Shown: in pieces, positions 1-9,078 of the stretch
How positions within the stretch are numbered: position 1 is the first letter of the stretch
Layout: each line of letters opens with the position of its first letter
From: Ga0077555 sp963746315
GTDB taxonomy: Bacteria > Pseudomonadota > Alphaproteobacteria > Rhizobiales > Hyphomicrobiaceae
Direction of reading: 5' to 3'
Length of the DNA: 64,000 nt
NCBI GenBank assembly: GCA_963746315.1
Contig: CAVVAR010000012.1
Coordinates: 310,001 to 374,000, forward strand
Notes under the pieces: generated by a model
What the model was told of the DNA's origin: nothing
The model's input: the letters and a program-made list of their open reading frames with translations, nothing else
Databases searched by the model: none
Made by a program: the position numbers and the translations under genes

Positions 1-2
1 TC

Positions 3-1202
3 CTGCTCGGAGAGGTCATCGATGCAGAGGGTGTCCGCCGCGACATCCAGCTCAAGGGCTCGGGCCCGACGCCCTTCTCGCGCCGTGGTGACGGCCGCGC
101 GGCGCTCGGCCCGGTGCTGCGCGAGTACATCGTCGCCGAGGCCATGCATGCGCTGGGCGTGCCGACCACCCGCTCGCTTGCCGCTGTGTTGACCGGCGAG
201 TTCGTCTTCCGCGAGGAGGCCTTGCCGGGCGCCGTGCTCACCCGCGTCGCCGCGAGCCATATCCGCGTCGGCACATTCCAGTATTTCGCCGTGCGCCGCG
301 ATACCGACGCCATTCGCCAGCTCGCCGATTACGTCATCGAGCGCCATTATCCCGACGCTGCCAGCGCGCCAAATCGCTACCGTGCACTGCTCGACGCGGT
401 CGTCGCGCGCCAGGCCGCGCTCATAGCCCGCTGGCTCGCCGTCGGCTTCATTCATGGCGTCATGAATACCGACAACATGTCGATCGCGGGAGAGACCATC
501 GATTACGGCCCGTGCGCCTTCATGGACACCTACCACCCCGGCACGGTTTACAGCTCCATCGATGCCCAAGGCCGCTACGCCTACGCCAACCAGCCCCAGA
601 TCGCGCAGTGGAACCTGGCACGCCTCACGGAGACACTGCTGCCGCTGCTGGCCGAGGAAGAGGTGGCGCAACTCGAGGATGGCAAGGCTGCGCTGATGGC
701 GTTCCCAGGCCTGTTCGAGGCCGCCTACACGCGCGAGCTCAGCGCCAAGATCGGGCTGACTGAGGCTCGCGATGGCGACCTCGACCTTGCCCACGACCTG
801 CTCGATCGCATGACCAAGGGCGAAGCCGATTTCACCTTGACGTTCCGCCGTCTCGCCGATGCGGCTGCCGATCCCAGTGCCGATGCCAAGGTCGCCGAGC
901 TGTTCAACGATTCTGCGGTGTTCACGGAGTGGACGAGCCGCTGGCGCGGCCGGCTCGATGAGGAAGGCGGCGACCCGTCCGCCCGTCGCCAGGCCATGCG
1001 CCGCTCCAATCCGGCCTTCATCCCGCGCAACCACCTCGTCGAGAAGGCCATTGTCGCCGCCGTCTCTCGCGAGGATTTCCAGCCCTTCGAGGATCTGGTC
1101 GCCGTCCTGGCGCGCCCCTTCGACGACCAGCCGGGCCGCGACCGTTACACCATGCCGCCGAAGCCCGAGGAGGTCGTGAGCCGCACGTTCTGCGGGACGT
1201 GA
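3..1202 (+). CDS. selO: SelO/YdiU family protein adenylyltransferase, 5' end outside window
   Basis: The reading frame is open from the left edge, so the gene starts upstream. About 399 C-terminal residues of a protein usually near 480-500 residues are present. The first residues contain the SelO signature LKGSGPTPFSRRGDGRAALG, which belongs to the nucleotide-binding core, followed by LREYIVAEAMHALGVPTTRSL. Further in are the conserved segments GFIHGVMNTDNMSI and IDYGPCAFMD, whose N and D residues match the metal-binding Asn/Asp of this pseudokinase fold. Family members transfer AMP from ATP to Ser/Thr/Tyr residues of other proteins and are tied to redox stress. The frame runs clean to a TGA at 1200-1202. 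The product is cytoplasmic, with no signal or membrane segment. Family assignment is secure; the substrate cannot be read from sequence. Confidence 0.93.
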   Translation: MLGEVIDAEGVRRDIQLKGSGPTPFSRRGDGRAALGPVLREYIVAEAMHALGVPTTRSLAAVLTGEFVFREEALPGAVLTRVAASHIRVGTFQYFAVRRDTDAIRQLADYVIERHYPDAASAPNRYRALLDAVVARQAALIARWLAVGFIHGVMNTDNMSIAGETIDYGPCAFMDTYHPGTVYSSIDAQGRYAYANQPQIAQWNLARLTETLLPLLAEEEVAQLEDGKAALMAFPGLFEAAYTRELSAKIGLTEARDGDLDLAHDLLDRMTKGEADFTLTFRRLADAAADPSADAKVAELFNDSAVFTEWTSRWRGRLDEEGGDPSARRQAMRRSNPAFIPRNHLVEKAIVAAVSREDFQPFEDLVAVLARPFDDQPGRDRYTMPPKPEEVVSRTFCGT

Positions 1203-1461
1203 GAAGGTGAGATCGAGCGACCGCGGTGAGAGGCGGGCAGACGCCCCTGGCATCGATTTCGCCGACTTGGCGGCGCGTATGCGGCGGCTTTTTGAATTCT
1301 ATGTCGAAAGCCATGCATCAATCGATCCGAAGTCTAGAAATTGCCGCGCCGACGGCTGAAAAACCGCACAACCCGGAAATACTCTGAATGATGCCTGAAC
1401 GCGGCGAGGCGGACCTGGATCACCCGCCCCCGTCTGCGGTACAGGCCGCCATGCCGAGCGC

Positions 1462-2442
1462 ATGCGCGATCGTAGCGTGAGTGGCCACCGGGGAGCTGCT
1501 TCAATGCCGTTTTCGAATACTAAGGAATTGATCGTCGTAGAGGTGCATTGGCTCGATGATGTGCGCGCCGATTCCAAGCTGAGGGCACCCGCCGCAGAGG
1601 CCATTTTCAGGAGTTTGGCCTATACGGCAGCGACCGAGGTCGTGACTGAGCATTTCATGCGGAATTGTCGTCTGGGCGGCAGGTGTTTCGATGGACCCGA
1701 CGACGATGAAGGCGATGGCGCCCGGCTGCACGTAATGGTTTCTCGCAAGGGTCGCATCTACTCGCTGCTGATCGTCGGCTTCGACCACGAGACACGCAAT
1801 CCTCCTCTCATTTCGGACGGCATGGCCATCGTCTACGGCGAGCGGTCGCTGCTTTGGAAAGTGGTGGCGTTTCAATGGCCCGATTGCAGGGCGATCGAGG
1901 TCGAGCTGGTACCCTGCGGGAGCCAGAGCGACGAGCCGCGCATCTCACCACAGCCCGCCAGGCCGACGGGGCCACCCAAGCCAGTCCATCATTGCATCGC
2001 TATTGCCGCCGCTCATTGGTGGGCAAATCTGAAGCTCTGGATCGGGCAGGGTCGGAAGGCCCTGTCCCGTACCCGTCGCTTCGTTTCGCTTGGTATCCGT
2101 GACCACGCGCTCGCATTTGTTCCGGATTGGCGCCCTTCGACGAGAAGGCGAAAATGGTGGATTGCCATTTCGAGCCTGACGAGTGTCGTGGTGAAACGAT
2201 TTAGATCGAACCGCTATTTGCGTGTCGAGGAGTATCCGCCCCCGTTGGACCAGGGGCTGCCTGCACAATGCAATATTACCTTGCAGCCACTCATACTAGG
2301 TGATCACAACACTCCACTCGCCGACCTGCATGGATTCTTGGCGACGCGGGCCACGACGCCCTCCACCCATCCGGCTTCGACGTCCTTCCGAGATGCGCCC
2401 GCTGAAACTTGTGGGATCGCCTCTCGTGAGATGTCGTCTTGA
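1462..2442 (+). CDS. hypothetical protein, unrecognised
   Basis: This open frame could encode up to 326 residues; an ATG at 1504 (MPFSNTKEL) is a more natural start than the upstream one. Residues after that start look like a folded domain: alternating hydrophobic strands (IVVEVHWLDD, LHVMVSRKGRIYSLLIVGFDHE) and acidic stretches. The C-terminal half is basic, Trp/Arg-rich and less convincing, and the last 60 residues look like non-coding translation. I do not recognise a family. A 124-codon frame lies antisense at 1501-1875 but has poorer composition. The gene stands alone, 260 bp after selO and 50 bp before the convergent lyase gene. The real product may be shorter than drawn. Confidence 0.35.
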   Translation: MRDRSVSGHRGAASMPFSNTKELIVVEVHWLDDVRADSKLRAPAAEAIFRSLAYTAATEVVTEHFMRNCRLGGRCFDGPDDDEGDGARLHVMVSRKGRIYSLLIVGFDHETRNPPLISDGMAIVYGERSLLWKVVAFQWPDCRAIEVELVPCGSQSDEPRISPQPARPTGPPKPVHHCIAIAAAHWWANLKLWIGQGRKALSRTRRFVSLGIRDHALAFVPDWRPSTRRRKWWIAISSLTSVVVKRFRSNRYLRVEEYPPPLDQGLPAQCNITLQPLILGDHNTPLADLHGFLATRATTPSTHPASTSFRDAPAETCGIASREMSS

Positions 2443-2494
2443 GCGAACGCCATAGTTGCGACGCTCGCGAGGCGAGCGTCGCACTGGCGGCAAC

Positions 2495-3367
2495 TCACCC
2501 GCCGAGGAAGTCCTTTCCCCAACGGTCGTACTCATCGCCGCGGGTAAGCTGTCGCATCAGGTCGGCCGAGGCGATGCCTTTGAGATCCGCCGGCTTGGTC
2601 CCCTCGCGCAACGCCTTCAGCGTCGTGTAGATGCCCTGTACGGCCGCCGCGAACTGCTGGTGCCCCTGCAGCGCGATCCGCACCCCCTTCGACGAAAGGT
2701 AGGGCTTGTCGGCGAGCTCTGGCGGGGTGCCGCCGAGGATGATCGGCTTGCCGATATTCGCCGCCGCCACTGCGTCGACCTCGGCCCGAGACTTGATGCC
2801 GACCAGGAAGATCGCATCGACACCGACCGCCGCATAAGCCTTGGCCCGCCGGATCGCCTCGTCCATGCCTGCTATCGCCGGTGCGCTGGTCCGCCCGGCG
2901 ATCACGAGATCCGGATCGCTTCGTCCCGCGAGCGCCGCCTTCATCTTGCCGACCCCCTCCTCGAGCGAGAGCATCTGCTGCTTCTCGCCGAGGCCATAGG
3001 GCTGCGGTAGGTCGGTGTCCTCGATCGACAGGCCCGAGACGCCGGCCGCTTCCAGCTCCTCGACCGTGCGCATCACCGACAGCGCATTGCCATAGCCGTG
3101 GTCGGCGTCGCACATCAAAGACAGGTCGACGGCCCGCATGATGCGGTGCGCCTGCTCCGCGAACTCCGACAGCGTCAGCGTGATCAGGTCCGGTGCGCCG
3201 AGGACAGTGAGGGAAGCTGTCGAGCCCGCGAACATTCCCACCTCGAAACCGAGATCGGCCGCGATGCGCCCCGATATGGGGTCGTGCACCGAGGCGGGAT
3301 GGACGCACTGGGTGCCCCCGATCACGGCCCGGAATCTCTCGCGGCGGCTCGTCCAGCGTGAAGGCAT
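2495..3367 (-). CDS. oxaloacetate decarboxylase-like protein of the isocitrate lyase/PEP mutase superfamily
   Basis: This 290-residue TIM-barrel lyase has the usual length for the family. Diagnostic segments are HPASVHDPISGRIAADLGFE near the N terminus, the Mg-binding CDADHGYGNALSVMRTVEEL, the IEDTDLPQPYG loop, EEGVGKMKAAL, and AGRTSAP on a late strand. The KKCGH catalytic loop of true isocitrate and methylisocitrate lyases is absent, so C-C cleavage of those substrates is unlikely. The overall pattern matches the Pseudomonas PA4872-type oxaloacetate decarboxylase, which splits oxaloacetate to pyruvate and CO2. It is transcribed divergently from the kinase gene across about 165 bp. The specific substrate is inferred from family resemblance; a related 2-oxo acid is possible. 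Confidence 0.82.
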   Translation of the reverse strand: MPSRWTSRRERFRAVIGGTQCVHPASVHDPISGRIAADLGFEVGMFAGSTASLTVLGAPDLITLTLSEFAEQAHRIMRAVDLSLMCDADHGYGNALSVMRTVEELEAAGVSGLSIEDTDLPQPYGLGEKQQMLSLEEGVGKMKAALAGRSDPDLVIAGRTSAPAIAGMDEAIRRAKAYAAVGVDAIFLVGIKSRAEVDAVAAANIGKPIILGGTPPELADKPYLSSKGVRIALQGHQQFAAAVQGIYTTLKALREGTKPADLKGIASADLMRQLTRGDEYDRWGKDFLGG

Positions 3368-3532
3368 CGGTCGTCTCTCCCTGGCAGGTCATGTTGGATG
3401 CGGCGGTATCCGACGCTGCTTCCACCGCTTTGGCAAGCGCCGAGACCGGCATTCACGAGCGCCTCACGGGTCCTTGCCTTGCGCACCTAGCCAAATTCGG
3501 TCAGGGTCGGCTCGTATCGTTCGTCAGACGAG

Positions 3533-6181
3533 ATGACAGAGGCGCGCGTGGCAGAATTCCGTCAGGCCTTGCCCGTGGGCTCCACCCTGACGGGCGATTA
3601 CCGCATCACCGGCGTTCTCGGCCAGGGCGGCTTCGGGATCACTTACAAGGCCGAGGATCTGCGGCTCCACGCACCGGTCGCCATAAAGGAATATTTCCCC
3701 GCCGAGCTGGCCTTGCGTGAGCATGGCTCGACCGTCGTGCCGCGCTCCGCCCGCGAGCAGGGCGTGCTCGAGTGGGGCCGCGCCAAGTTTCTCGAGGAGG
3801 CACGAACTCTCGCGCGCTTTCGCCATCCCTCCATTGTCCGCGTTGCCCGTCTGTTCGAGGCCAACAACACGGCCTACATGGTTATCGACTTCGAGATGGG
3901 CCCGAGCCTTGCCGAATGGCGCGCCGCGCTCGGCCGCGAGCCCACCCAGGCCGAGACAGATCGCATCGTCGCCCGCCTGCTCGATGCCGTCGGCGCAGTT
4001 CACGACGCCGGCATCCTGCATCGGGACATAAAGCCCGCAAACATCATCATGCGCGACGGCACCGACCCGGTGCTGATTGATTTCGGCGCGGCCCGGCAGG
4101 CGCTCTCGGCCCAGTCGCGCACGATTCACGCCATCGTCACGCCCGGTTACTCGCCAAAGGAGCAGTACGCCGTCGACCTTGATCGGCAGGGCGCCTGGAG
4201 CGACATCTACGCACTAGGCGCGACGCTCTATTTCCTCGTTACCGGCAAGGCACCGCCCGACGCCCTCTCACGCGACCTCGGCGAGGAGATGAAAACGGCG
4301 GCCTCGGCGACGGGCAACTGGCGACAGGGTTTCCTCGCCGCCATCGATCGCGCCATGAGCGTACGCGCCGAGGAGCGGCCACAATCCGTCGCGGCCTTGC
4401 GCGCCATGTTGCTCGGCGCGCCCGGCGACTTGCTCGCCGGCGAGCGATCGATGGCCACGGGACGCTCCGAGACCGCGCCTCAGCGTCAGCTGCCCGCAGC
4501 TTCCGTCGCTTCGCCACGGCCCGCTGCGCCCTCGGCTCCACGACGCGTGTCGTTCGACGAGATCGCCCCGGCTGCATCCACGACCAAAGGTGCTGCGTCG
4601 AGGGTCCGCGGGCTTGTCGTCGGCTCTGTTCTCACCGGCCTCGTCGCGCTGGGTGGCCTTGGCTATTGGATCGGCATCGCCGCCCCCGCCCGTGATGCCG
4701 CCGCTTGGCAGCGCGCCGTGACCGCAGATACCCCCGCAGCCTACGAGGCTTACATTGCCGCGCAGCCGAGCGGGCGTCACGTGGCCGAGGCCCGTCGCCG
4801 TCGCAGCGACTCTCAGCGCCGCATTGCTTCGGTAACCGGTGTCGCTCTCACGGGCAGCGAGCCGCCCCCCACTTCGCCTCCAGGCTCCTCGCCCCCTCCG
4901 CGATCCGCACCGTCCGAGCGCGTGACGCCTCCGCCTCCGATCGTGACCACGTCGCCGCAGATCGCGACCGTGCCGTCACCGCCCGCAGCTCCGGCGATCG
5001 ATCCCTCACCGCCCGCCGTGCCGTCCGAGCCGTCCCCTGTCGCGAGCCGAGCTCCCGAGACGCCACCCGAGCCGACGCAACCCGTGGCACTGGCCCCGCC
5101 GCCGCCGCCATCCTCCGCCGAGCCTCCCACCCGGGTGCAGCCGGCTGCCGCTTCGACAAATGCCCCGTTCCAGGCGCGCGCCGTTCTGCCGTCGGCCCTG
5201 TCCGATCAGGAAGCAGCCAGCCTCGCTGCAACCGTGTCGCCAAGTCGATCACGCCTCTGGGCCGGCCTCTTCGGCACCGACCGTATCCCCGGCTTCACCG
5301 ATCAGTCCGCCGATTTCATCACCGAGCTTCAGCGCCTGAGCGGCAACAAGCTCGATGTCTCGTCGCTGGCCGGCGACGCGGACGTCTCTCCCGACGGTCT
5401 CGTGCAACGGCTGTCATCGGAGCGCGATCTCCTCGCTTGGCAGGCCCCTTCGCGCGACTCGGGCCGTCAGCTCGAGCTCGCCCTGCTGTCCGGCTCCGTA
5501 CCCTTCGGCCTCGAGCCGAGTGATCACGTCAGGTGGTTGCGCGCTGATGGAGCGCGATGGCTCGAGCAGGCCTATATCGACAACGCGACCCCGATGCGCG
5601 TCATACCGTGCGGGATAGCCGGCGGCGTCGGCGCCTGGTTCAGGAAGGAGGTTCGCTCCCCGTCCGACTTCCGCGGCCTCAAGGTGCGGGCTCCGCATCT
5701 CCTGGCGCGCGCGCTCGCACGGCTCGATTCCCGGATCGTGGCGCTGCCGTCCAGCCGTGAGTTGGGCTCTGCGTTCGCCGGCAACCGCCTGGACGCCAAT
5801 TTCGGCGTGACGCCACTCACCGGCATCTTTCTCGCCCAGCCACGCGTCGCCGCCGTCTACCACTATCCCGGCGTCCACCAGCCGGCCTATCTCTTCACTC
5901 TCGTCATGGCGCCCGCGACGTGGGCCGCGATGCCCGAGCCCCAGCAGCGCCTGATCGACGACGCCTGCCGCCGCAATCTGGATCGCTGGGCGCAGCTCTT
6001 TCCCAGCTCGCAGAACGATGTCCTCGACCGTATCCGCCGGCAGCGGATTATCGTTCGGCCCTTTACTGGCCCTGTCCGCGAGGCCTTGCGCAAAGCCGTC
6101 GACGCCACGTTCGCCGAGGAAGCATCCAGAAGTCCGCGCTTCAAAGAGGTGCTGGAGAGCTACAATCGGTTCCGCACTTAG
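3533..6181 (+). CDS. membrane Ser/Thr protein kinase with C-terminal TRAP-type solute-binding (DctP-like) domain
   Basis: An 882-residue fusion. Residues about 23-290 are a complete Hanks-type kinase: glycine loop VLGQGGFGITYKA, ATP lysine in PVAIKEYFP (K52), catalytic LHRDIKPANII near 163, and DFG in LIDFGAARQ near 183. A single helix (VGSVLTGLVALGGLGYWIGI, about 360-380) is followed by a Pro/Ser/Thr-rich linker to about 545. Residues about 560-882 resemble a TRAP transporter extracytoplasmic solute receptor: WFRKEVRSPSDFRGLKVRAP (the conserved arginine stretch), then YHYPGVHQPAYLFTLVM and a C-terminal QQRLIDDAC helix. The arrangement implies a cytoplasmic kinase and a periplasmic ligand-binding sensor. 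No TRAP permease genes lie nearby. The domain calls are visible in the sequence; ligand sensing is inference. Confidence 0.9.
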   Translation: MTEARVAEFRQALPVGSTLTGDYRITGVLGQGGFGITYKAEDLRLHAPVAIKEYFPAELALREHGSTVVPRSAREQGVLEWGRAKFLEEARTLARFRHPSIVRVARLFEANNTAYMVIDFEMGPSLAEWRAALGREPTQAETDRIVARLLDAVGAVHDAGILHRDIKPANIIMRDGTDPVLIDFGAARQALSAQSRTIHAIVTPGYSPKEQYAVDLDRQGAWSDIYALGATLYFLVTGKAPPDALSRDLGEEMKTAASATGNWRQGFLAAIDRAMSVRAEERPQSVAALRAMLLGAPGDLLAGERSMATGRSETAPQRQLPAASVASPRPAAPSAPRRVSFDEIAPAASTTKGAASRVRGLVVGSVLTGLVALGGLGYWIGIAAPARDAAAWQRAVTADTPAAYEAYIAAQPSGRHVAEARRRRSDSQRRIASVTGVALTGSEPPPTSPPGSSPPPRSAPSERVTPPPPIVTTSPQIATVPSPPAAPAIDPSPPAVPSEPSPVASRAPETPPEPTQPVALAPPPPPSSAEPPTRVQPAAASTNAPFQARAVLPSALSDQEAASLAATVSPSRSRLWAGLFGTDRIPGFTDQSADFITELQRLSGNKLDVSSLAGDADVSPDGLVQRLSSERDLLAWQAPSRDSGRQLELALLSGSVPFGLEPSDHVRWLRADGARWLEQAYIDNATPMRVIPCGIAGGVGAWFRKEVRSPSDFRGLKVRAPHLLARALARLDSRIVALPSSRELGSAFAGNRLDANFGVTPLTGIFLAQPRVAAVYHYPGVHQPAYLFTLVMAPATWAAMPEPQQRLIDDACRRNLDRWAQLFPSSQNDVLDRIRRQRIIVRPFTGPVREALRKAVDATFAEEASRSPRFKEVLESYNRFRT

Positions 6182-6290
6182 GCCGCTGGATCGCCGCAAA
6201 GCGCGCTGCCTCTTGGCGCAAGGGCGCCGCTGCGCTTAGCCTGTGTGCGAACCCGCCGGTCGCCCCGGCACCGCCCGAGGAGTCCACCCC

Positions 6291-7100
6291 ATGGCCGCCG
6301 CCCCGACGCTCGCCTACACCATCGAGGCCTACAACGTCTCGCACGCCTCCGAGAACAAGATCCACGACGACAGCGTCGCGAAGAAGCTCGGCTTCTCAGG
6401 GGGGCTCGTTCCGGGCGTGGAGGTCTTCGCTTACGCTTCCCACCTTCCTCTCGAGCGGTGGGGCCGTGCCTTCCTCGAGCGAGGTGAGCTGGCGGCCAGG
6501 TTCGGCAAGCCCGTCTATGACGGTCGCATGGCAACCGCCACGGCGATCGAGGTCGCGGACGGCAGCCTGGATATTCGCGTCGAGAGCGAGGGCGTCGAAT
6601 GCGCAACCGCCACCGCGCGCCTGCCGGCAACGGCCGGTCCGGCACCGCGCGCGGCCGACTACGTCTTCAAGGCGCCACCCGATCTCAGCGCTCGCCCCCC
6701 GGCCGACGAGACGAGCCTCGCCGTCGGCCTCGATCTGTCGACGGTGCCTGCCGTGCTCGATCGCGAGCGCCACGAAACCTATTTGCGCGATGTCCGCGAG
6801 GCGAGCCCGATCTACGCCGAGGAGGGCATCGCGCACCCGGGCATCCTGCTCCGTCTGTGCAACTCGGCGCTCCGCGAGAACGTCGTGCTTCCGCCTTGGA
6901 TCCACGTCGGCAGCACCATGCGCAACTTGTCTCTGGCCCGCGTCGGCGAGGTCCTGTCGGCACGCACGCGCGTCGTCGCCAACTACGACAAGAAAGGCCA
7001 CCGCCTCGTCGATCTGGACTGCCTGTTGCTCGCGGGCGACCGGCCCGTCGCCCATGTGCTCCACACGGCGATCTACCGCCTGCGCCATCTGGCGACATAG
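6291..7100 (+). CDS. hot-dog fold (MaoC-like) protein, possible acyl dehydratase/thioesterase
   Basis: I start this 269-residue protein at ATG 6291 (MAAAPTLAYTIEAYNV) because GAGGAG lies about 10 bp upstream; an upstream in-frame ATG at 6243 would add an unconvincing tail. The N-terminal half contains ENKIHDDSVAKKLGFSGGLVPGVEVFAY, which resembles the hot-dog core of FAS1-like or MaoC hydratases (A-x-x-x-GF-x-G-x-x-VPG). The C-terminal half (PPWIHVGSTMRNLSLARVGE) looks like the second hot-dog, which suggests a double hot-dog monomer. It follows the kinase gene by 110 bp on the same strand. It may hydrate or hydrolyse an acyl-CoA, but no catalytic Asp/His pair can be assigned with certainty. 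Confidence 0.7.
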   Translation: MAAAPTLAYTIEAYNVSHASENKIHDDSVAKKLGFSGGLVPGVEVFAYASHLPLERWGRAFLERGELAARFGKPVYDGRMATATAIEVADGSLDIRVESEGVECATATARLPATAGPAPRAADYVFKAPPDLSARPPADETSLAVGLDLSTVPAVLDRERHETYLRDVREASPIYAEEGIAHPGILLRLCNSALRENVVLPPWIHVGSTMRNLSLARVGEVLSARTRVVANYDKKGHRLVDLDCLLLAGDRPVAHVLHTAIYRLRHLAT

Positions 7101-7160
7101 GCTTGAAGCACTGGCGAAACGCGCTCGGCCCGATCGAGCTGCCCGCCGGCTGCAAGGTCC

Positions 7161-8621
7161 TCAGTAAGCGTTCGTGGGTCGCAAGACGGCCCCGAACGTC
7201 ATCAGCAGGATCTTGATGTCGAGCCAGAGCGACCAGTTTCTGATGTACCAGAGGTCGTGCGCGACCCGCGCTTCCATCTTGGCAGTCGTCTTCGTCTCGC
7301 CGCGGTGTCCCATCACCTGGGCCCAGCCGGTGATGCCGGGAAGCGCGTGATACCGCCACGCATAGCCTTGCACTCGGGGCGCGTAGTGACGGTCGTGCGC
7401 AACCGCGTGCGGGCGTGGACCGACCAGAGACATGTCGCCGAGCACGACGTTGATGAGTTGCGGCAGCTCGTCCAGGCTCTTCTCGCGCAGGAACCTTCCG
7501 ACCCGCGTGATCCTGACGTCGCCGCGTTCCGCCTGCTTGATTACGGCACCGTTGTCGGACGTGCGCATGCTTCGGAACTTGTAGATCATGAACTTGCAGC
7601 CGCCGTACCCGACGCGCGTTTGCCGAAAGAGCACCGGTCCCCGGCTGTCGAGTCGTATCGCGATGGCGATGGCGACGAGGATGGGGCTGAGCGCCACGAG
7701 GAGCACAGAAGCTGCAGTCAGATCAAGCAGTCGCTTGGCCAGGCGTTCGGCGCGAGAGAACGGTGGAGATTGAACTTCCAGCCCTTTGCCTGCCTGCTGT
7801 CGAGCGATCGGGCTCGGGTTTGCGCCCGTTAGCTGCGATCTCGGGAGCACACGGATTCGCAGCGGCAGGACGCGCAGCCGGTCGATGACGTCGGCTATCG
7901 TCGGTTGGCGGAACGCGTCCGCGACCAGAACGATCTCCTCCACCTTGCGCTCACGCGCCAAGTCGACGACGTCGCTGCAGAGGCGGTCGAGATGTGCGAG
8001 TGTCTCCGGAGTGCTGGTGGCCGGCAGGATGAACCATCCCTGCAATGAAAAGCCGCTTTGCACGCTGTCATCCAGAGGCAACGCCATCGGAAGCGGTGAG
8101 CCGTCGGAGAGGAGAATGGTCCGTCTCCCCTCGAGCAAGTGATGGCGGAACGCCATGCTGACGGTGAACGGCGCGGCCAGCCGCAAACCGACGATTGTCG
8201 CGATACCGATCAGGAACCCCGACATGATGGCGCCGCGCGAGAACATGTCGCCGATCTTGAGCGAGAACGAGGCGAGGGCGAAGAACATGAAAACGAGGCA
8301 CCAGCGAACGACCGGTTTGCGTACCGAGATCGTCCTGAGCTCCTCGAGATCGAATGATCCGCGCGAGTGCGAGAGCAGCAGGTAGAGGCCGGACATCGAC
8401 ACGCCGACGGTGATCATGAGTTGATCAGGGGGATCGTAGGCCGGCACGGCAACGGCGTGGTAGATCATCGAGCCGAGGTAAGGTGCGAGGCTGAGAAGCA
8501 GCAACTCGAGCACTGCGAAGATCGGTCCAGCCGCCCTGCTCGGAAGGGAAAATCGATAGGCTGACAATTCGAGGCCAACCACGTTCGGACTGGAGCCGGG
8601 TCCAACTTGGGACTCTGCCAT
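7161..8621 (-). CDS. polyprenyl-phosphate hexose-1-phosphate transferase (WcaJ/ExoY-type priming enzyme)
   Basis: A 486-residue polytopic protein. The N-terminal half carries several hydrophobic helices and a nucleotide-fold-like domain (VEEIVLVADAFRQPTIADVIDRL). The C-terminal 200 residues are a bacterial sugar transferase catalytic domain: RLAKRLLDLTAASVLLVALSP membrane re-entrant helix, GPVLFRQTRVGYGG, YKFRSMRT, DELPQLINVVLGDMSLVGPRP and LPGITGWAQV. Such enzymes load the first sugar-1-phosphate onto undecaprenyl phosphate and so start each exopolysaccharide repeat unit. I prefer ATG 8621 (MAESQVGPG) with GAGAG upstream; a GTG at 8666 is an alternative. It is the 3'-most gene of the minus-strand polysaccharide block. 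Confidence 0.92.
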   Translation of the reverse strand: MAESQVGPGSSPNVVGLELSAYRFSLPSRAAGPIFAVLELLLLSLAPYLGSMIYHAVAVPAYDPPDQLMITVGVSMSGLYLLLSHSRGSFDLEELRTISVRKPVVRWCLVFMFFALASFSLKIGDMFSRGAIMSGFLIGIATIVGLRLAAPFTVSMAFRHHLLEGRRTILLSDGSPLPMALPLDDSVQSGFSLQGWFILPATSTPETLAHLDRLCSDVVDLARERKVEEIVLVADAFRQPTIADVIDRLRVLPLRIRVLPRSQLTGANPSPIARQQAGKGLEVQSPPFSRAERLAKRLLDLTAASVLLVALSPILVAIAIAIRLDSRGPVLFRQTRVGYGGCKFMIYKFRSMRTSDNGAVIKQAERGDVRITRVGRFLREKSLDELPQLINVVLGDMSLVGPRPHAVAHDRHYAPRVQGYAWRYHALPGITGWAQVMGHRGETKTTAKMEARVAHDLWYIRNWSLWLDIKILLMTFGAVLRPTNAY

Positions 8622-9078
8622 TACGCTGCTCTCACAAAACGCGATGTCGACATGAAGTTTGGTCACGGGGCGGCGCGCTGCACAGAATCTGGGTGCCCAT
8701 CCACGCTTCGATCTTGTGGCACGATCTCGACAGCGAAAACAAGGTGCATTTACAAACCAGTGGTTAATTCAGTTGCCGATTTGGATCGACTTCGTCCCTG
8801 CTACTGCAAGGAGGACGGAGATCGTTTCCTTAGGGTGCACACCGCTGGTCCGCGCTCGTTCGGCGATGGACGGATAGTAAGCGAACGTTCCATGCCTCTC
8901 TCGCCAGAGGGGGTGTCGGCGGCGGGCTTGCGACAGAGCCAGAGTTTGCTCGAGCGTGCGTGCCGGACGCGGCGCCGCCGTCGGCCCTGCGTGCGCGTCC
9001 ACCGGCCGGCTCGAGCAAACAGCGCCTGCCCTCTGAACTCGTCGGGCTCGCCCGGCTGCCATCCCGGCTTGCAGCTTC
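8622..9078. other. intergenic region upstream of the priming transferase gene
   Basis: About 460 bp without a convincing gene. Only short frames with poor composition run through it on either strand. It presumably holds the promoter of the priming transferase gene and the transcript end of the GT2 gene, but I see no clear -35/-10 pair and no strong hairpin terminator. Confidence 0.5.
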
